Below are positions 1 through 9,019 of a stretch of DNA of 64,000 bases, piece after piece. A program made the position numbers and the translations under genes. The DNA lies in contig NZ_JACHMB010000001.1 of assembly GCF_014204795.1 (NCBI RefSeq), forward strand, positions 9,560,501-9,624,500. The letters are read 5' to 3'. The DNA is from Nonomuraea jabiensis (lineage in GTDB: Bacteria; Actinomycetota; Actinomycetes; Streptosporangiales; Streptosporangiaceae). Positions within the stretch are counted from its first letter, which is position 1. The number at the start of each line of letters is the position of its first letter. Below the pieces are notes generated by a model that worked only from the letters and a program-made list of their open reading frames with translations, searched no databases and was not told the origin of the DNA.

Positions 1-236
1 TCGCCGAACTCTTGCGGGACGGCTCCCTCGTGGCGGGCCTCTCTGCGCTTGTGCGCTCGACCACACGGGACCGATCACCCTGCCCGGCGCTCCAAAAGGC
101 GTCCCGCGTCCGGGCCGCCGCCGCCCCACGCGCCGACACCGGCAAGCTCCTCGCGCCGTACGATCTCGACCGTTACGAGCTGCGCCTGCCGCGGGTGCCG
201 GGAGACGCGGGCGGAGGAGGCGCAGCACGCCGCCGA
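1..236. other. left-edge stretch with no supported gene
   Basis: Open frames cross this stretch on the plus strand, but their translations are low-complexity Arg/Gly/Pro-rich strings typical of antisense frames in GC-rich DNA. It lies downstream of the minus-strand operon at 237-3272. I see no convincing start site, hairpin or domain. Confidence 0.5.
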
Positions 237-587
237 TCATGTGGGGAGGTTGCCCGGCCGTGCCCGCCGCCACGTCATGGCAGGCTGGGTGTCCGGCACG
301 GGCTCGAATGCGCCCAGTTCCTCCACCTCGTCCTTCTCCTCGGGCGTGGCAAGGCTGAGACAGGGGTACCCCTCGCCCTTTCCTACGCCTTCGGAGATGA
401 CGGCGGCGCCGTTCCTGGCGGGCTGCGGGAAGGTGTCCTTGAGGTCGGAGATCGTCGCCGCGAAATTGACTTTCCACCGGATGTGGTACAGGTAGACGAT
501 CTCTGCGGTTTCATCCGGGAGGACGTCATCGTTCCCGAGGACCTTCAAGGTGGCGTTCCTGACGGCGATCAGGCAGGCCCGGAACAC
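237..587 (-). CDS. hypothetical protein, third gene of the left-edge operon
   Basis: A 116-aa product from a GTG at 587; no family recognised. The composition is that of a real soluble protein, with a mixed hydrophobic core around YLYHIRWKVNFAATISDL and an acidic segment EEKDEVEEL near residues 83-91. It starts about 35 bases after the stop of the preceding same-strand gene. No strong ribosome site is visible before the GTG. The open frame reads back through GWTAYASGGTK to the stop of the upstream gene, so this could be the C-terminal part of that gene separated by a stop. The last dozen residues (WRRARPGNLPT) look unnatural, which hints at a further frame change near the 3' end. Confidence 0.5.
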   Translation of the reverse strand: MFRACLIAVRNATLKVLGNDDVLPDETAEIVYLYHIRWKVNFAATISDLKDTFPQPARNGAAVISEGVGKGEGYPCLSLATPEEKDEVEELGAFEPVPDTQPAMTWRRARPGNLPT

Positions 588-620
588 CTTGGTTCCGCCG
601 CTGGCATAGGCGGTCCAGCC

Positions 621-1192
621 TTACAGTCCGCTTTGGGCTTCCGGTTCACCGCTGTGGACCGACCAATAGGAGATGTTCGGCTGGTCGTCCATCGCGACCC
701 TGGTCACGGTCCCGGGAATCAGAGAACCGGTCGGATGCGTGTCGTACCAGGGGTAGGCCTCATCGCCGTCCCGCATACGGGGCATCGTGGTGGTGAGCGT
801 GGCCTGGTTGTCCCACATGTCGTCCCGATAGGTCATCCGGGTGGCGCAGGATTCGACCGTCTGGATCCAGCCGAGCGTCCACGGCTCGGGCCTGCCCACC
901 GCCGGACGGTGGCGATGAACGTGACGGTTTGGCAGGCCACCCGTTCTGATGGCCTTCTTGGGTCGTCGGGCTGCATCACGGTGCGGCACAGTCCTGGACT
1001 GATCTCGGCGTTGATCGTCTGCAGTTGGAGGTAGGCGTCGCCGACCTTGATCATCGCGTAGGGAGAGGGGGCCGGATCCTCCGCGACGGAGGCGTTCGCG
1101 GTGACCATCGCGCTGTTCGCGGTGGGCGTGGACGGGGTGACCTGCCCGGTGTGATCGAGGGGCGCTTTCGGGAGGTTCGTCGGCTCGGTCAT
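621..1192 (-). pseudogene. frameshifted hypothetical gene, second gene of the left-edge operon
   Basis: The ATG at 1192 overlaps the stop of the upstream gene in an ATGA arrangement, so the two were translationally coupled. The product starts MTEPTNLPKAPLDHTGQ and stays plausible to about position 895 (FIATVR). There the reading frame must shift to continue with VGRPEPWTLGWIQTVESC and run to the stop at 621. The intact product would be about 190 aa. The C-terminal half is rich in aromatic and Asp residues (TYRDDMWDNQ, DEAYPWYDTHP) and looks folded. I do not recognise the family. The break sits in a CGGCGG stretch and may be a sequencing error; if real, the gene is dead. Confidence 0.55.
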
Positions 1193-3272
1193 GGCTGGAC
1201 CGGTGTGGGGCCGTTGGAGTTGATCGCGGCCTTGTCGATCTGGTTGACGATCTGTGGCAGCGGGAAGAGCGCACTGAACTGGGCGACGCCCTCGGAGTCG
1301 CCCTTGCGTAGCAGTTCGAGGGCCAGCCGCTGCCGCTCGATCTCCACTTCTTCGAGGTCGTTTTCCAGTTGTTTGGCGCGAATCGCTTCCTTCTGCAGTC
1401 CGGCGGAGTAGTCGTCCAGGCCGGTGCCGCGGCCGAGGAAGGTGTCGACGACGACGCCGTCGGTGCGCAGCACGTGTACGTCGGCGTTGATGATGACGCC
1501 GGGCACCTGCATCGGGGCGGGGTCGTCGGGGCGCTGGTAGGTGGAGGTGGCGTGCGGGTTGACCCGCAGGTGGCTGCGGTCGTCGTCGGTGAGGGTCTGC
1601 ACGAAGTCGGGTCGGGGGGTGCCCTCGTGGTCGGCCAGTTTGGCCAGTTCCTCGGTGATGGCGGTGCGGACGGTGTCCCGGTGTTCGGCCACGAGGTACG
1701 TGTGCAGCAGCCAGTCGAGCTCTGGCAGGGGCACCTCGTGGCGGGTTCGGCGTAGCCGTTGAAGAACGCCACCCGCACGTCCACCAGGTGCAGCAGGGTG
1801 ATGTACTCCTGGTTCATCTGCCGGAAGACGAAGTTGAGCGTGCGTGAGACGTTGATGTTGCGCAGTTGCCGCTCGGTGGCCTGCTCCTCGCCGCTTTCCT
1901 CGGTGGACTGCGTCTCGGTGTTGATCTGCATGTCGCGGCGGGAGGAGGCGCGGGCGGCGTTCTTGCCGACGGCGTTGCTGACGTTCTTGGCGAACTCCTC
2001 GCGCGAGCTGTTGGAGCTGCCGCGCACGCCGCCGGAGACCGACACGCTGGCGCTTCCCCATCCCCACGACGCCTTGCCCTGGGCCGAGGCCTCGGCGTGG
2101 TATTCCAGCCCGCGGCTGCTGGCGTCCTGGGTGGACTGCTCAGCCAGCAGGCTGCGCTCGAACTCGCTTTCGGTGACCTGATTGGTGGAGTCCAGGATGG
2201 AGGCGGTCTCGTTGCGGGTGGTGCTCCTGCGCTTGTAGGAGCTGATCTTGATGGTGGTCTCCTCGCCGGGAAGCAACGAGAATGTCTTGATCGTGCGGCC
2301 GACGCCGTAGCGGGTCGGGAACGAGGTCAGCCGGTAGTACTCCACCAGCAGCAGCGACGCCGAGCGGGCCACCGGCTCGGGGATGAACCGGTAGGCGACC
2401 TGACCACCCGTGTCTTTGTAGAGGGCCAGCCGGTAGCCGGCCCGCCGGTAGGCCAGGAAGGCACTCGAGTCCAGCTTCTTGAGCGCTTCCTGGACTGCGG
2501 CCAGCCCGAACCCGTCCTGGCCGGCCTGGATGCCGGGGAAGACCTGCCGGCTGAAGTAGCCGTGGTCGGTAGCCATCTTGTAGGCGTTCAGGATGTCAGC
2601 ATCCGACATCACGTGCAGCGCGGCCCGGCCCGGGTCCCCCTCGCCGAGCAGCGGCACCTCGTCGCGGTAGGTGATGGCCGGGGCCGAGCCAGTTCCCGCC
2701 GGGCCAGCCCCGGCCGCCAACTGCCGATAGCGGAACAGCAGCGACTGCAGCAGCTGCACCTGGACGCCCATCGCGGTGATGGCCTCGTACTGGCCGAGCC
2801 CGTATTCGCCCAACTTCGCGCTGACATCCCGCACTGTGTTACCGCCGCCGACCACCAGCCCGTCCGCCTCGGCCAGCGCGGACTCAGGGTTTCGCGTCAG
2901 GTGGTCGGCGACGGCCGTGATGTCCTGGACGTGGGCGCGGTGGAAGTTGGCCGTGTCCGACAGCCACTGGCGAGCCGCCTCGGGTGCGCTCCCCACCCGT
3001 GCGTCCAGATCGGCCACGACCGCGCTTTGGCGCTCAGCCAGATCTCGTACGGCCTGGGTGATCTGCTCGATCAGTGGCGGTTCGGTTGTCGCCGCGGGCA
3101 GCTCGGGCGATGCGGGTGAGGCGGGAGCGGGCAGCTCGGGCGGCGGCTGGAAGTAGTCGGCGGGGAAGTCGAGTTCGATGATCTGGGTGCCCTGGTAGCT
3201 GGTGGGCTCGGATACTTCGTGGCTGAGCACGACGGCGGGATCGTCGTCCTTCTGGGGCGTGCGCCCTCCCAT
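1189..3272 (-). pseudogene. large frameshifted hypothetical protein, Ser-rich central region
   Basis: First gene of the left-edge operon. From the ATG at 3272 (an upstream GTG at 3344 is possible) the frame is good for about 505 residues: a Pro-rich linker (residues 25-50), a helical region, then LTSFPTRYGVGRTIKTFSLL, a Ser/Ala-rich stretch (EASAQGKASWGWGSASVSVS) and NVSRTLNFVFRQMNQEYITL. After FFNGYAEPA near 1750 one base must be gained to continue as HEVPLPELDWLLHTYL, through a helical coil (QLENDLEEVEIERQRLALEL), ending at 1189 overlapping the next ATG. That overlap supports the second frame as the true C terminus. The intact length would be about 695 aa. No signal peptide. Function unknown; the composition resembles structural or surface-assembly proteins, which is only an impression. 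Confidence 0.6.
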
Positions 3273-3480
3273 GACAAGAGGTGACGTTTGCGACAGAAAG
3301 TGCACGCATAGCCAAGCACGGAGATCTGGACCGTTATAGGTCACGCTGAGGACAGAGTTGCCTACCTAGAGCAACGAACGTACCGGGGGCCGAAAGGGTC
3401 TTGTTGGTAGTTGTCTAACCTCGTCACGAGTCCTTTGATGTCGCTGTTGTCTTGAGCAGGCAGGGGATGTCACAGGCTAA

Positions 3481-3507
3481 GGGGCCGCTGCTGCAACAGC
3501 GGTCCCC
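3481..3507 (-). terminator. hairpin terminator below the secreted-protein gene
   Basis: GGGG-CCGCTG (3481-3490) pairs with CAGCGG-T-CCCC (3497-3507) around a six-base loop with one bulged base. It lies about 95 bases beyond the stop of the minus-strand gene at 3600. The rest of the 3345-3599 gap shows no gene. Confidence 0.6.
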
Positions 3508-3599
3508 TCCCCTCTTCCTAAGGCCGCACAGGCCTGGAGTGGTAGCGCTGCGAGGATGGCCTGTCGCTGCCAGGGCCTTCCGGGATACGTACCGAAATG

Positions 3600-4379
3600 T
3601 CAGAGGTGGCTGCAGTTGTGGAAGGAGATGGGGACCTTCGGTGACCAGGGGCCGTTGTTCTGGCGTGCCTGGACGTCGGCGTTGTACGGCTTGGCGAAGG
3701 TGCCGCCCTGGCACAGGAGGTTGCCGGTGTCGAGGTCGTAGCTACCCTCCGGTCCCTTGCCGCCGGTCCGCGCGATGGCGCGGCCGGACCACAGCCGCGC
3801 GCCGGTCTTCTTTTCGATGATCTGGATGGCGACCTGGGCGCCCGGGGTCAGGTAGTAGCCGCGCACGCCGACGGTGGCGTAGTCGCTCTCGTTGGTGGAG
3901 CAGCCGACACCGTCTGGGCAGTTGGACTTTGGGGCGTCGTGGTGCCACCTGGTCATGATCACCCAGGCGAGCCGGTAGGGGGCGCTGGCGTTGTCGGCCC
4001 AGTTGGCGCTGCGGGAGCCGGGCACCACGCACCGGTAGTCGCCGGGGTAGGCCTCCCGCCAGACGAACCCCTGGCTGCAGTCGTGCCAGACGCCGGTGGC
4101 GTTCTCCCTGGCCGTGCGGTCACGGTCGGCGGGGCTGACGCACACGTGGTCGATGGCGCGGGCGCCCCGCCAGACGTAGCCGCTGCGGCAGGTGTCGGGC
4201 ACGGAACCGGCGCCCGACACCTGCAGGCCGGCGGAGCCAGTCTGGGCGGAGGCCGCTGGCGTGCCACCCAAAGCGGCCGCCACGCATACGGCGACCGTCA
4301 CGACGCAGGTCCGGGCAAGTGTCTTTCCGGACAGCCGCGACATGGTCACGCCGGGGATGAAGGAGATGGGGGTCTTCAT
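3600..4379 (-). CDS. secreted hypothetical protein with Cys-rich N-terminal half
   Basis: A 259-aa product from the ATG at 4379, preceded by an AAGGAA-type ribosome site. Residues 1-46 form a Sec signal peptide: basic start, hydrophobic run VVTVAVCVAAALGG and an ASA-type cleavage site. The mature part has two short related Cys/Trp segments (CRSGYVWRGARAIDHVCV and CSQGFVWREAYPGDYRCV), a pattern seen in secreted actinobacterial proteins. A C-terminal part has paired cysteines and the segment GVRGYYLTPGAQVAIQIIEK, suggesting a beta-sandwich. It probably acts outside the cell. I cannot assign a ligand or enzyme activity. The next gene on the same strand, 200 bases upstream, encodes a secreted lectin, so the two may be co-regulated. 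Confidence 0.8.
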   Translation of the reverse strand: MKTPISFIPGVTMSRLSGKTLARTCVVTVAVCVAAALGGTPAASAQTGSAGLQVSGAGSVPDTCRSGYVWRGARAIDHVCVSPADRDRTARENATGVWHDCSQGFVWREAYPGDYRCVVPGSRSANWADNASAPYRLAWVIMTRWHHDAPKSNCPDGVGCSTNESDYATVGVRGYYLTPGAQVAIQIIEKKTGARLWSGRAIARTGGKGPEGSYDLDTGNLLCQGGTFAKPYNADVQARQNNGPWSPKVPISFHNCSHL

Positions 4380-4575
4380 GGCATGTTCCTTTCACAGGGT
4401 CGTCAGCGGCGGGCTTAGCCTCGCCATCAGCTGCTTCAGAATCGCGTCCTGGTGCCAGCCGGATGGGTCCGCCACCAGTGTTCGTGCGCGCCGTTGTCCG
4501 TGAGCTTTGCCTGCGGCGAGGCAGGCGGACGGCCCCGCGCCGAAGGCGACGCGCAGACACCGACTTCGAAGACGT

Positions 4576-5109
4576 CTAGGCGATCTTGGTGATGTACCAG
4601 CTCTGGTTCGCCCCGCCCCAGCAGCGGGCCTGTACCACCCGGGCGCCGTTGGCGGTGTCGACGTTGGCCACGTCCAGGCACAGGCGGCTGTGCTTGGCGA
4701 ACACCCGGTAGGTGCCGTCGTTGTTCTTCTTGACCCACCACCGCTGGTTGGGCTTGAAGGTGCACCTCTGCTGGATGACGGCCGCTCCCTGGATATCGCT
4801 GGCGAAGGCCACGTCCAGGCACTTGCCGCTGTGCCGGGCGACGAACACGTAGGACTTGTCGTCGAACTGGCGGGCCTCCCACTGCTGGCTGAGTACCCGG
4901 TCCAGGCATGTCCACTGATGCGTCGGGGTGACGTTGAGGGTGCTGCCGTGCAGCACGTCCAGGCACTTGCCGCTGTGCTTAGCGGTGAACTTGTAGTAGA
5001 CGGGATCGGCGTGCGCGACGCCGGTCCCGGCGATGACGAGGCCGGCGGTCGCGGCGACGGCGAGGGCGAGGACGCGACGGACGGCCGCGAAGGCAATGGC
5101 AGAAGACAT
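4576..5109 (-). CDS. secreted ricin B-type lectin
   Basis: A 177-aa product with an N-terminal signal peptide (residues 1-34, ending AGTGVAHA-D). The mature protein is a single ricin-type beta-trefoil with three repeats, each carrying HSGKCLDV or HSRLCLDV followed by a Q-x-W motif: SQQWEARQF, NQRWWVKK and NQSWYITK. Ricin-B domains bind galactose-containing or other glycans; here there is no attached catalytic domain, so it is a free-standing lectin. The start is supported by GGAAAGGAT about 10 bases upstream of the ATG. It lies upstream of the secreted protein at 3600 on the same strand. The sugar specificity cannot be read from the sequence. Confidence 0.88.
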   Translation of the reverse strand: MSSAIAFAAVRRVLALAVAATAGLVIAGTGVAHADPVYYKFTAKHSGKCLDVLHGSTLNVTPTHQWTCLDRVLSQQWEARQFDDKSYVFVARHSGKCLDVAFASDIQGAAVIQQRCTFKPNQRWWVKKNNDGTYRVFAKHSRLCLDVANVDTANGARVVQARCWGGANQSWYITKIA

Positions 5110-5176
5110 GGGGACTCATCCTTTCCTGCGATCCAGAGCAGATGTGACGAGTGGGCTTCTCATGAGTGGGACCCAC

Positions 5177-5517
5177 TCATTTCCGGGATCCCGAGCTCTT
5201 GTCGGCCCAGGCCAGGGCTATGCCGCCGAGGAGGGCGGTGGTCTGGTGCGGGGTGAGCAGCACCGCGACCAGGGCGGCGAGGAGGAGCAGGACGCACGGG
5301 CCGAGGGAGATGCCGCGGCGGCGCCGGCCGACGATGGCCATCGCGGCGAAGCCGATAGCGCACAGCAGCTTCTTGGGGACCAGGGCGAGGAAGCCCAAAC
5401 AGGCCGGGGCCCTCCCACTGGGCGTCGGTGACCGAAACCGCGAGGTCCGCGCCCACGGTCGACATGGCCCACGCATTTGCGGCGAGGAAGGCGCAGGCCG
5501 CGGCTCATGACGTTCAC
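5177..5517 (-). pseudogene. small membrane protein, frameshifted
   Basis: The GTG at 5517 (or ATG at 5508) overlaps the stop of the 214-aa membrane protein gene, so this was its downstream partner. A coherent protein needs two frame changes. One lies after MSRG near 5500, into ACAFLAANAWAMSTVGADLA. The other lies near 5405, into CLGFLALVPKKLLCAIGFAA, after which GISLGPCVLLLLAALVAVLL runs to the stop at 5177. The reconstructed product of about 110 aa would have three or four hydrophobic segments around a basic loop VGRRRRG. Breaks fall beside GGGCCCC-type runs, so sequencing error is possible. Family not recognised. Confidence 0.55.
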
Positions 5518-6158
5518 AGCGATTCCTTCCGAGTTGTGAGGAGGGTTGTGAGCACGGGGATGGAGCCGGCGATGCGCAGGGCGGCGATCGGCACGGCCAG
5601 GACCGGGACGTCCAGGAGCATCGCGGCGGGGAAGAGCCCGCCCAGCCCGATGGCCGCCGCCGCCCAGCCGGGGATCGCGCGGGAGCGCCACAGGGACAGA
5701 GACTGCAGCAGGGAGCCGACGATGAAGAGCGGGAACAGCAGCAGCGGGAACAGTGGTGGGCTGTCCAGCCGACCCGCCAGCTGGTCCAGGCCGCCGTGGT
5801 CGGGCAGGCCGTTCATCAGCATCAGGGGGACGCTGAGCATGGCGTTGCCGTACATCGCCGTCAGGCCCAGGAAACTACAGGCCAGCCCGGTGGCGGCGAG
5901 CCGGGGTGCGCGGCGGGCGGCCCACGCCAGCACCACGGCCGAGCCGAACAGGAACGGGAAGGCGAGTGCGGCCAAGTTGAACGACAGCATCGCCAGGCCG
6001 TGGTCGGCGTCGATGACCTGGTAGTCGGGGCGGTCACCGTTCCAGATGGCCGGTAGGGTCGCCAATGCCAGCCCGATCAGGGCCGGGCCGGTGATCAGGC
6101 TGGCCGTCGCGAGCAGCGTGCCCATCGGGCGGCGGGTCGTGGTGGTGAGTGCATCCAT
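5514..6158 (-). CDS. multi-pass membrane protein
   Basis: A 214-aa product from the ATG at 6158 with about six hydrophobic segments: LLATASLITGPALIGLAL, MLSFNLAALAFPFLFGSAVV, LAATGLACSFLGLTAMYG, PLFPLLLFPLFIVGSLLQSL, GWAAAAIGLGGLFPAAMLL and LAVPIAALRIAGSIPVL. No catalytic motif is visible, and the family is one of the many uncharacterised small actinobacterial integral membrane proteins. Its 3' end overlaps the start of a second small membrane protein gene, so the pair probably formed one complex. The histidine kinase at 6292 is divergent; the 133-base gap probably holds both promoters, so the two-component system may control this pair. Confidence 0.75.
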   Translation of the reverse strand: MDALTTTTRRPMGTLLATASLITGPALIGLALATLPAIWNGDRPDYQVIDADHGLAMLSFNLAALAFPFLFGSAVVLAWAARRAPRLAATGLACSFLGLTAMYGNAMLSVPLMLMNGLPDHGGLDQLAGRLDSPPLFPLLLFPLFIVGSLLQSLSLWRSRAIPGWAAAAIGLGGLFPAAMLLDVPVLAVPIAALRIAGSIPVLTTLLTTRKESL

Positions 6159-6291
6159 GGAGTAGACGATGGCCCCGGTGCAGGGCCGCGGTCCTGGGTG
6201 GCGGCCCTGCGGTTCGCTCCGGGTTTTCCCGGAGAAGATCGGCGGGTTGCCCCCTTGTGGCAGGTGGCGGCGGGAGGCGACGATCGCCTAC

Positions 6292-8289
6292 GTGGAAACT
6301 CGCGGCGAGGCCCTGCGGGCGGTCGGCTGGATCGTCGGCGTGTCGGCGGGGTTGTCGGGGCTGCTTGGCCCGGTGCTGGCGCGGGCGTGGGATCCGACCT
6401 CGTTCGTGGGGATCGTGAGCGGATCTGGGGCGTGCGTGCTCGGCGCGGTCATCGTGGACCGCAGGCCCGCCAACCGCGCCGCCTGGGGGTTCCTGGCGGG
6501 CGGGGTCCTGCTGGTGGCCTTCAGCCTGTGCTACAGCTGGGCGGCCGGCCAGGTCCGCGCCGGGAACGTCGGCTCGCAGGTCGGGACCGTCGCGGCGATC
6601 GCGGAGATCGTCGGGGCGCTGGCCGGCGCGTCGCTGCCGTTGTTTCAGTTCCTGTTCCCGGACGGGCGGCTGCCCTCGCGCCGCTGGCGACCGGTGTTCG
6701 TGCTGTATCTGGCCGGGTGGCTGGGCGGCGCGGTGGCGGTCGCGGTGGCGCTGTGGCCGCACCGAGTGGCGGGGATCGTCGCCGACAACGGTCCCGTCGA
6801 CATAGCCATCCCGGCCGAGCTGGAAGGGCCACTGCAGGTGATCGCGGCGAGCGAGGCGTTCGCCGCTCTCGCGATGCTGGCCGGCGTGGTGGCGCTGGCG
6901 GTACGGCTGCGCGGCTCCCGCGGCAACGAGCGTGCCCAACTGCGGCTGTCGCTGTGGGGACTGGCGCTGACCGCCTCGCTCATCGCGGCCACCGCAGCGC
7001 TCGCGCAGGCGGGCCTGGACGGCGCCGAGAGCGTCACCTCACTGGTCGCGCCCATCCCGTTCCTGATCGCGGTCACCGTGGCGATGCGCCGGCACCGGCT
7101 CTTCGACGTCGACCGGCTGGTCGGCCAGACCATCACCTACGCCGTCATCACGGCCCTGCTCGTGGGTGTGTACGCGGCCGTCGCGATAGGCGCCGGAGCA
7201 CTCGCCGCGCTCCTCGGCATCGGCTCGAGCTGGCCGGTGGCCGCCGCCACGCTGGCCGTGGCGACCGCGTTCCGGCCCCTGCTGCGAGCCGTACGTGCCC
7301 TGGTCGACCGCCACTTCGACCGGCGGACCTGGCTGGCCGTACGCACCATCGACCAGTTCACCCACGACCTGCGCGCAGGAACCGCCTCACCCGCCGACCT
7401 GCTGGCGGCGCTGCGCCGCGCCGTGGACGACCCGACCGCCACAATCGCCTACCTCGACGGTGACGGCGCCATCGAGCTGGACGGTACGGCGGCGCGGCCA
7501 GGACCGCCACGGCTGCGACGCGAGGTGTCCGCGGGCGGCGCGCCCGTCGCGCTCGTCGACCTGGACCAGCGCCTCGCCGACGAACCCCGGCTGGTCGACG
7601 CCGCCCTCACCGCGGCCGCGCTGCCCCTGGAGAACGCGGCGCTGCACGCTCGCGCCGCCGTACAGCTGGCCGAGGTGACCGCCTCGCGCAACCGCATCGT
7701 GCAGGCCGACGACAGCAACAGGCGCCGCATCGAACGCGACCTGCACGACGGCGCCCAGCAACGACTGGTCGCCCTGGCACTGCGGCTGCGCATCGCCGAA
7801 CGCGACCTCGCGCCGGACAACCGCCGGGCCGCGGCCGTCCTCGGCGAGGCGGTGGCCGAGCTGCGCGCCGCCGTCGACGAGCTGCGCGAGCTGACCCGGA
7901 GCATCCTGCCACCGGTCCTGGCTGACGAGGGACTGGCCGTCGCGCTGCGTACGGTGACCGCCCGCCTGCCGATCCCGGTCACGCTCGACGTCACCGAACA
8001 GCGGCTGCCGGACGTCGTCGAGGCCACCGCCTGGTTCTTCACCTGCGAGGCCTTGGCCAACGCGGTCAAGCACGCTGCCGCCACCCGACTGTCGGTCACC
8101 ATCGCCCGCCAAGACGACCATGTAGCTGTCGAGGTCCGCGACAATGGGAACGGCGGCGCCGTGCTCGCGCCCGGCGGCGGGCTGCAGGGCCTGGCCGATC
8201 GCGTGGCCGCCATCAACGGCAGCATGCGCCTCGACAGCCGGCCAGGTCACGGCACCACCCTGCACGCGGAGCTGCCATGCGCATCGTGA
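6292..8289 (+). CDS. membrane sensor histidine kinase, NarL/LiaS type
   Basis: About 665 aa from a GTG at 6292 (GTG GAA ACT CGC) with GGGAGG upstream; longer upstream frames look non-coding. Residues 1-300 hold eight or so membrane segments in the 7TM-like arrangement common in actinobacterial sensors. A linker follows with a GAF-like region (about 340-470). Then comes the HisKA_3 dimerisation domain with its phosphoacceptor box RRRIERDLHDGAQQRL and a HATPase with an N box (CEALANAVKHA) and G-box glycines (GGGLQGLADR). It autophosphorylates on that His and passes phosphate to the regulator whose gene overlaps its 3' end by 13 bases. The signal is unknown; divergence from a membrane-protein operon suggests a cell-envelope stimulus. 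Confidence 0.88.
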   Translation: METRGEALRAVGWIVGVSAGLSGLLGPVLARAWDPTSFVGIVSGSGACVLGAVIVDRRPANRAAWGFLAGGVLLVAFSLCYSWAAGQVRAGNVGSQVGTVAAIAEIVGALAGASLPLFQFLFPDGRLPSRRWRPVFVLYLAGWLGGAVAVAVALWPHRVAGIVADNGPVDIAIPAELEGPLQVIAASEAFAALAMLAGVVALAVRLRGSRGNERAQLRLSLWGLALTASLIAATAALAQAGLDGAESVTSLVAPIPFLIAVTVAMRRHRLFDVDRLVGQTITYAVITALLVGVYAAVAIGAGALAALLGIGSSWPVAAATLAVATAFRPLLRAVRALVDRHFDRRTWLAVRTIDQFTHDLRAGTASPADLLAALRRAVDDPTATIAYLDGDGAIELDGTAARPGPPRLRREVSAGGAPVALVDLDQRLADEPRLVDAALTAAALPLENAALHARAAVQLAEVTASRNRIVQADDSNRRRIERDLHDGAQQRLVALALRLRIAERDLAPDNRRAAAVLGEAVAELRAAVDELRELTRSILPPVLADEGLAVALRTVTARLPIPVTLDVTEQRLPDVVEATAWFFTCEALANAVKHAAATRLSVTIARQDDHVAVEVRDNGNGGAVLAPGGGLQGLADRVAAINGSMRLDSRPGHGTTLHAELPCAS

Positions 8290-8924
8290 TCGCCGACGAC
8301 AGCGCTCTGCTCAGGGAGGGCATCGCCCACCTGCTGACCAGCGCAGGCCATACCGTCGCCGCCACCGCGAGCACGGCGGACGAACTCCTGGCGCGGGTCG
8401 CCGAGCACCAGCCCGACGTCGCCGTGGTCGACATCCGGATGCCGCCCACCCACACCGACGAGGGCCTGCGCGCGGCCGCCACGCTCCGCGAACGGTACCC
8501 GCGGCTGGGCATCCTGCTGCTGTCGCAGTGGGTGCACGCCGGACGCGCGCTCGACCTGTTCCGCACCGGCGGCACCGCGCTCGGATACCTGCTCAAGGAC
8601 CGCGTCACCGACATCGACGACTTCCTGGATGCGATCCGCCGCATCGCCCGCGGCGGCTGCGTCCTCGACCCCGACGTCATCGCCGCCCTGCTCCCCGCCG
8701 CGCAGGACAGGGATCCCCTGCACCAGCTGACCGACAGGGAACGGCAGGTCTTGGCGATGATGGCGGAGGGCCGCAGCAACGCCGCCATCGCCGAACGCCT
8801 CTACCTCGGCCGCAAGACCGTCGAGACGCACGTGAACGCCATCTTCACCAAGCTCGGCCTGGAACCCACCGCCGACGACAACCGGCGCGTGCGCGCCGTA
8901 CTGACCTGGCTCCAAAACCGATAG
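8277..8924 (+). CDS. LuxR/NarL-family response regulator
   Basis: A 215-aa protein with a receiver domain (residues 1-120): acidic pair D8-D9, phosphoacceptor D52 in VVDIRMP, S83 and K107. A C-terminal LuxR-type helix-turn-helix (about 148-205) contains LTDRERQVLAMMAEGRSN and the recognition segment YLGRKTVETHVNAIFTKLG. The ATG lies inside the last codons of the kinase gene, so translation is coupled and the two are partners. Phosphorylation should promote dimerisation and DNA binding. Likely targets are nearby, possibly the divergent membrane operon, though no operator was identified. Confidence 0.9.
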   Translation: MRIVIADDSALLREGIAHLLTSAGHTVAATASTADELLARVAEHQPDVAVVDIRMPPTHTDEGLRAAATLRERYPRLGILLLSQWVHAGRALDLFRTGGTALGYLLKDRVTDIDDFLDAIRRIARGGCVLDPDVIAALLPAAQDRDPLHQLTDRERQVLAMMAEGRSNAAIAERLYLGRKTVETHVNAIFTKLGLEPTADDNRRVRAVLTWLQNR

Positions 8925-9019
8925 CACCCACCGGATGGAGAACTGGCCGCGCGCGATCTCCTACAGGCCGCCCCGCCACGACCACCACAGGGTCGGCCAC
9001 CGCCGAACACCCACCTCAC

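Noticed and set aside
12..1034. A 340-codon plus-strand open frame at the left edge
   Set aside because: Overlaps coherent minus-strand proteins and has a repetitive shadow composition.
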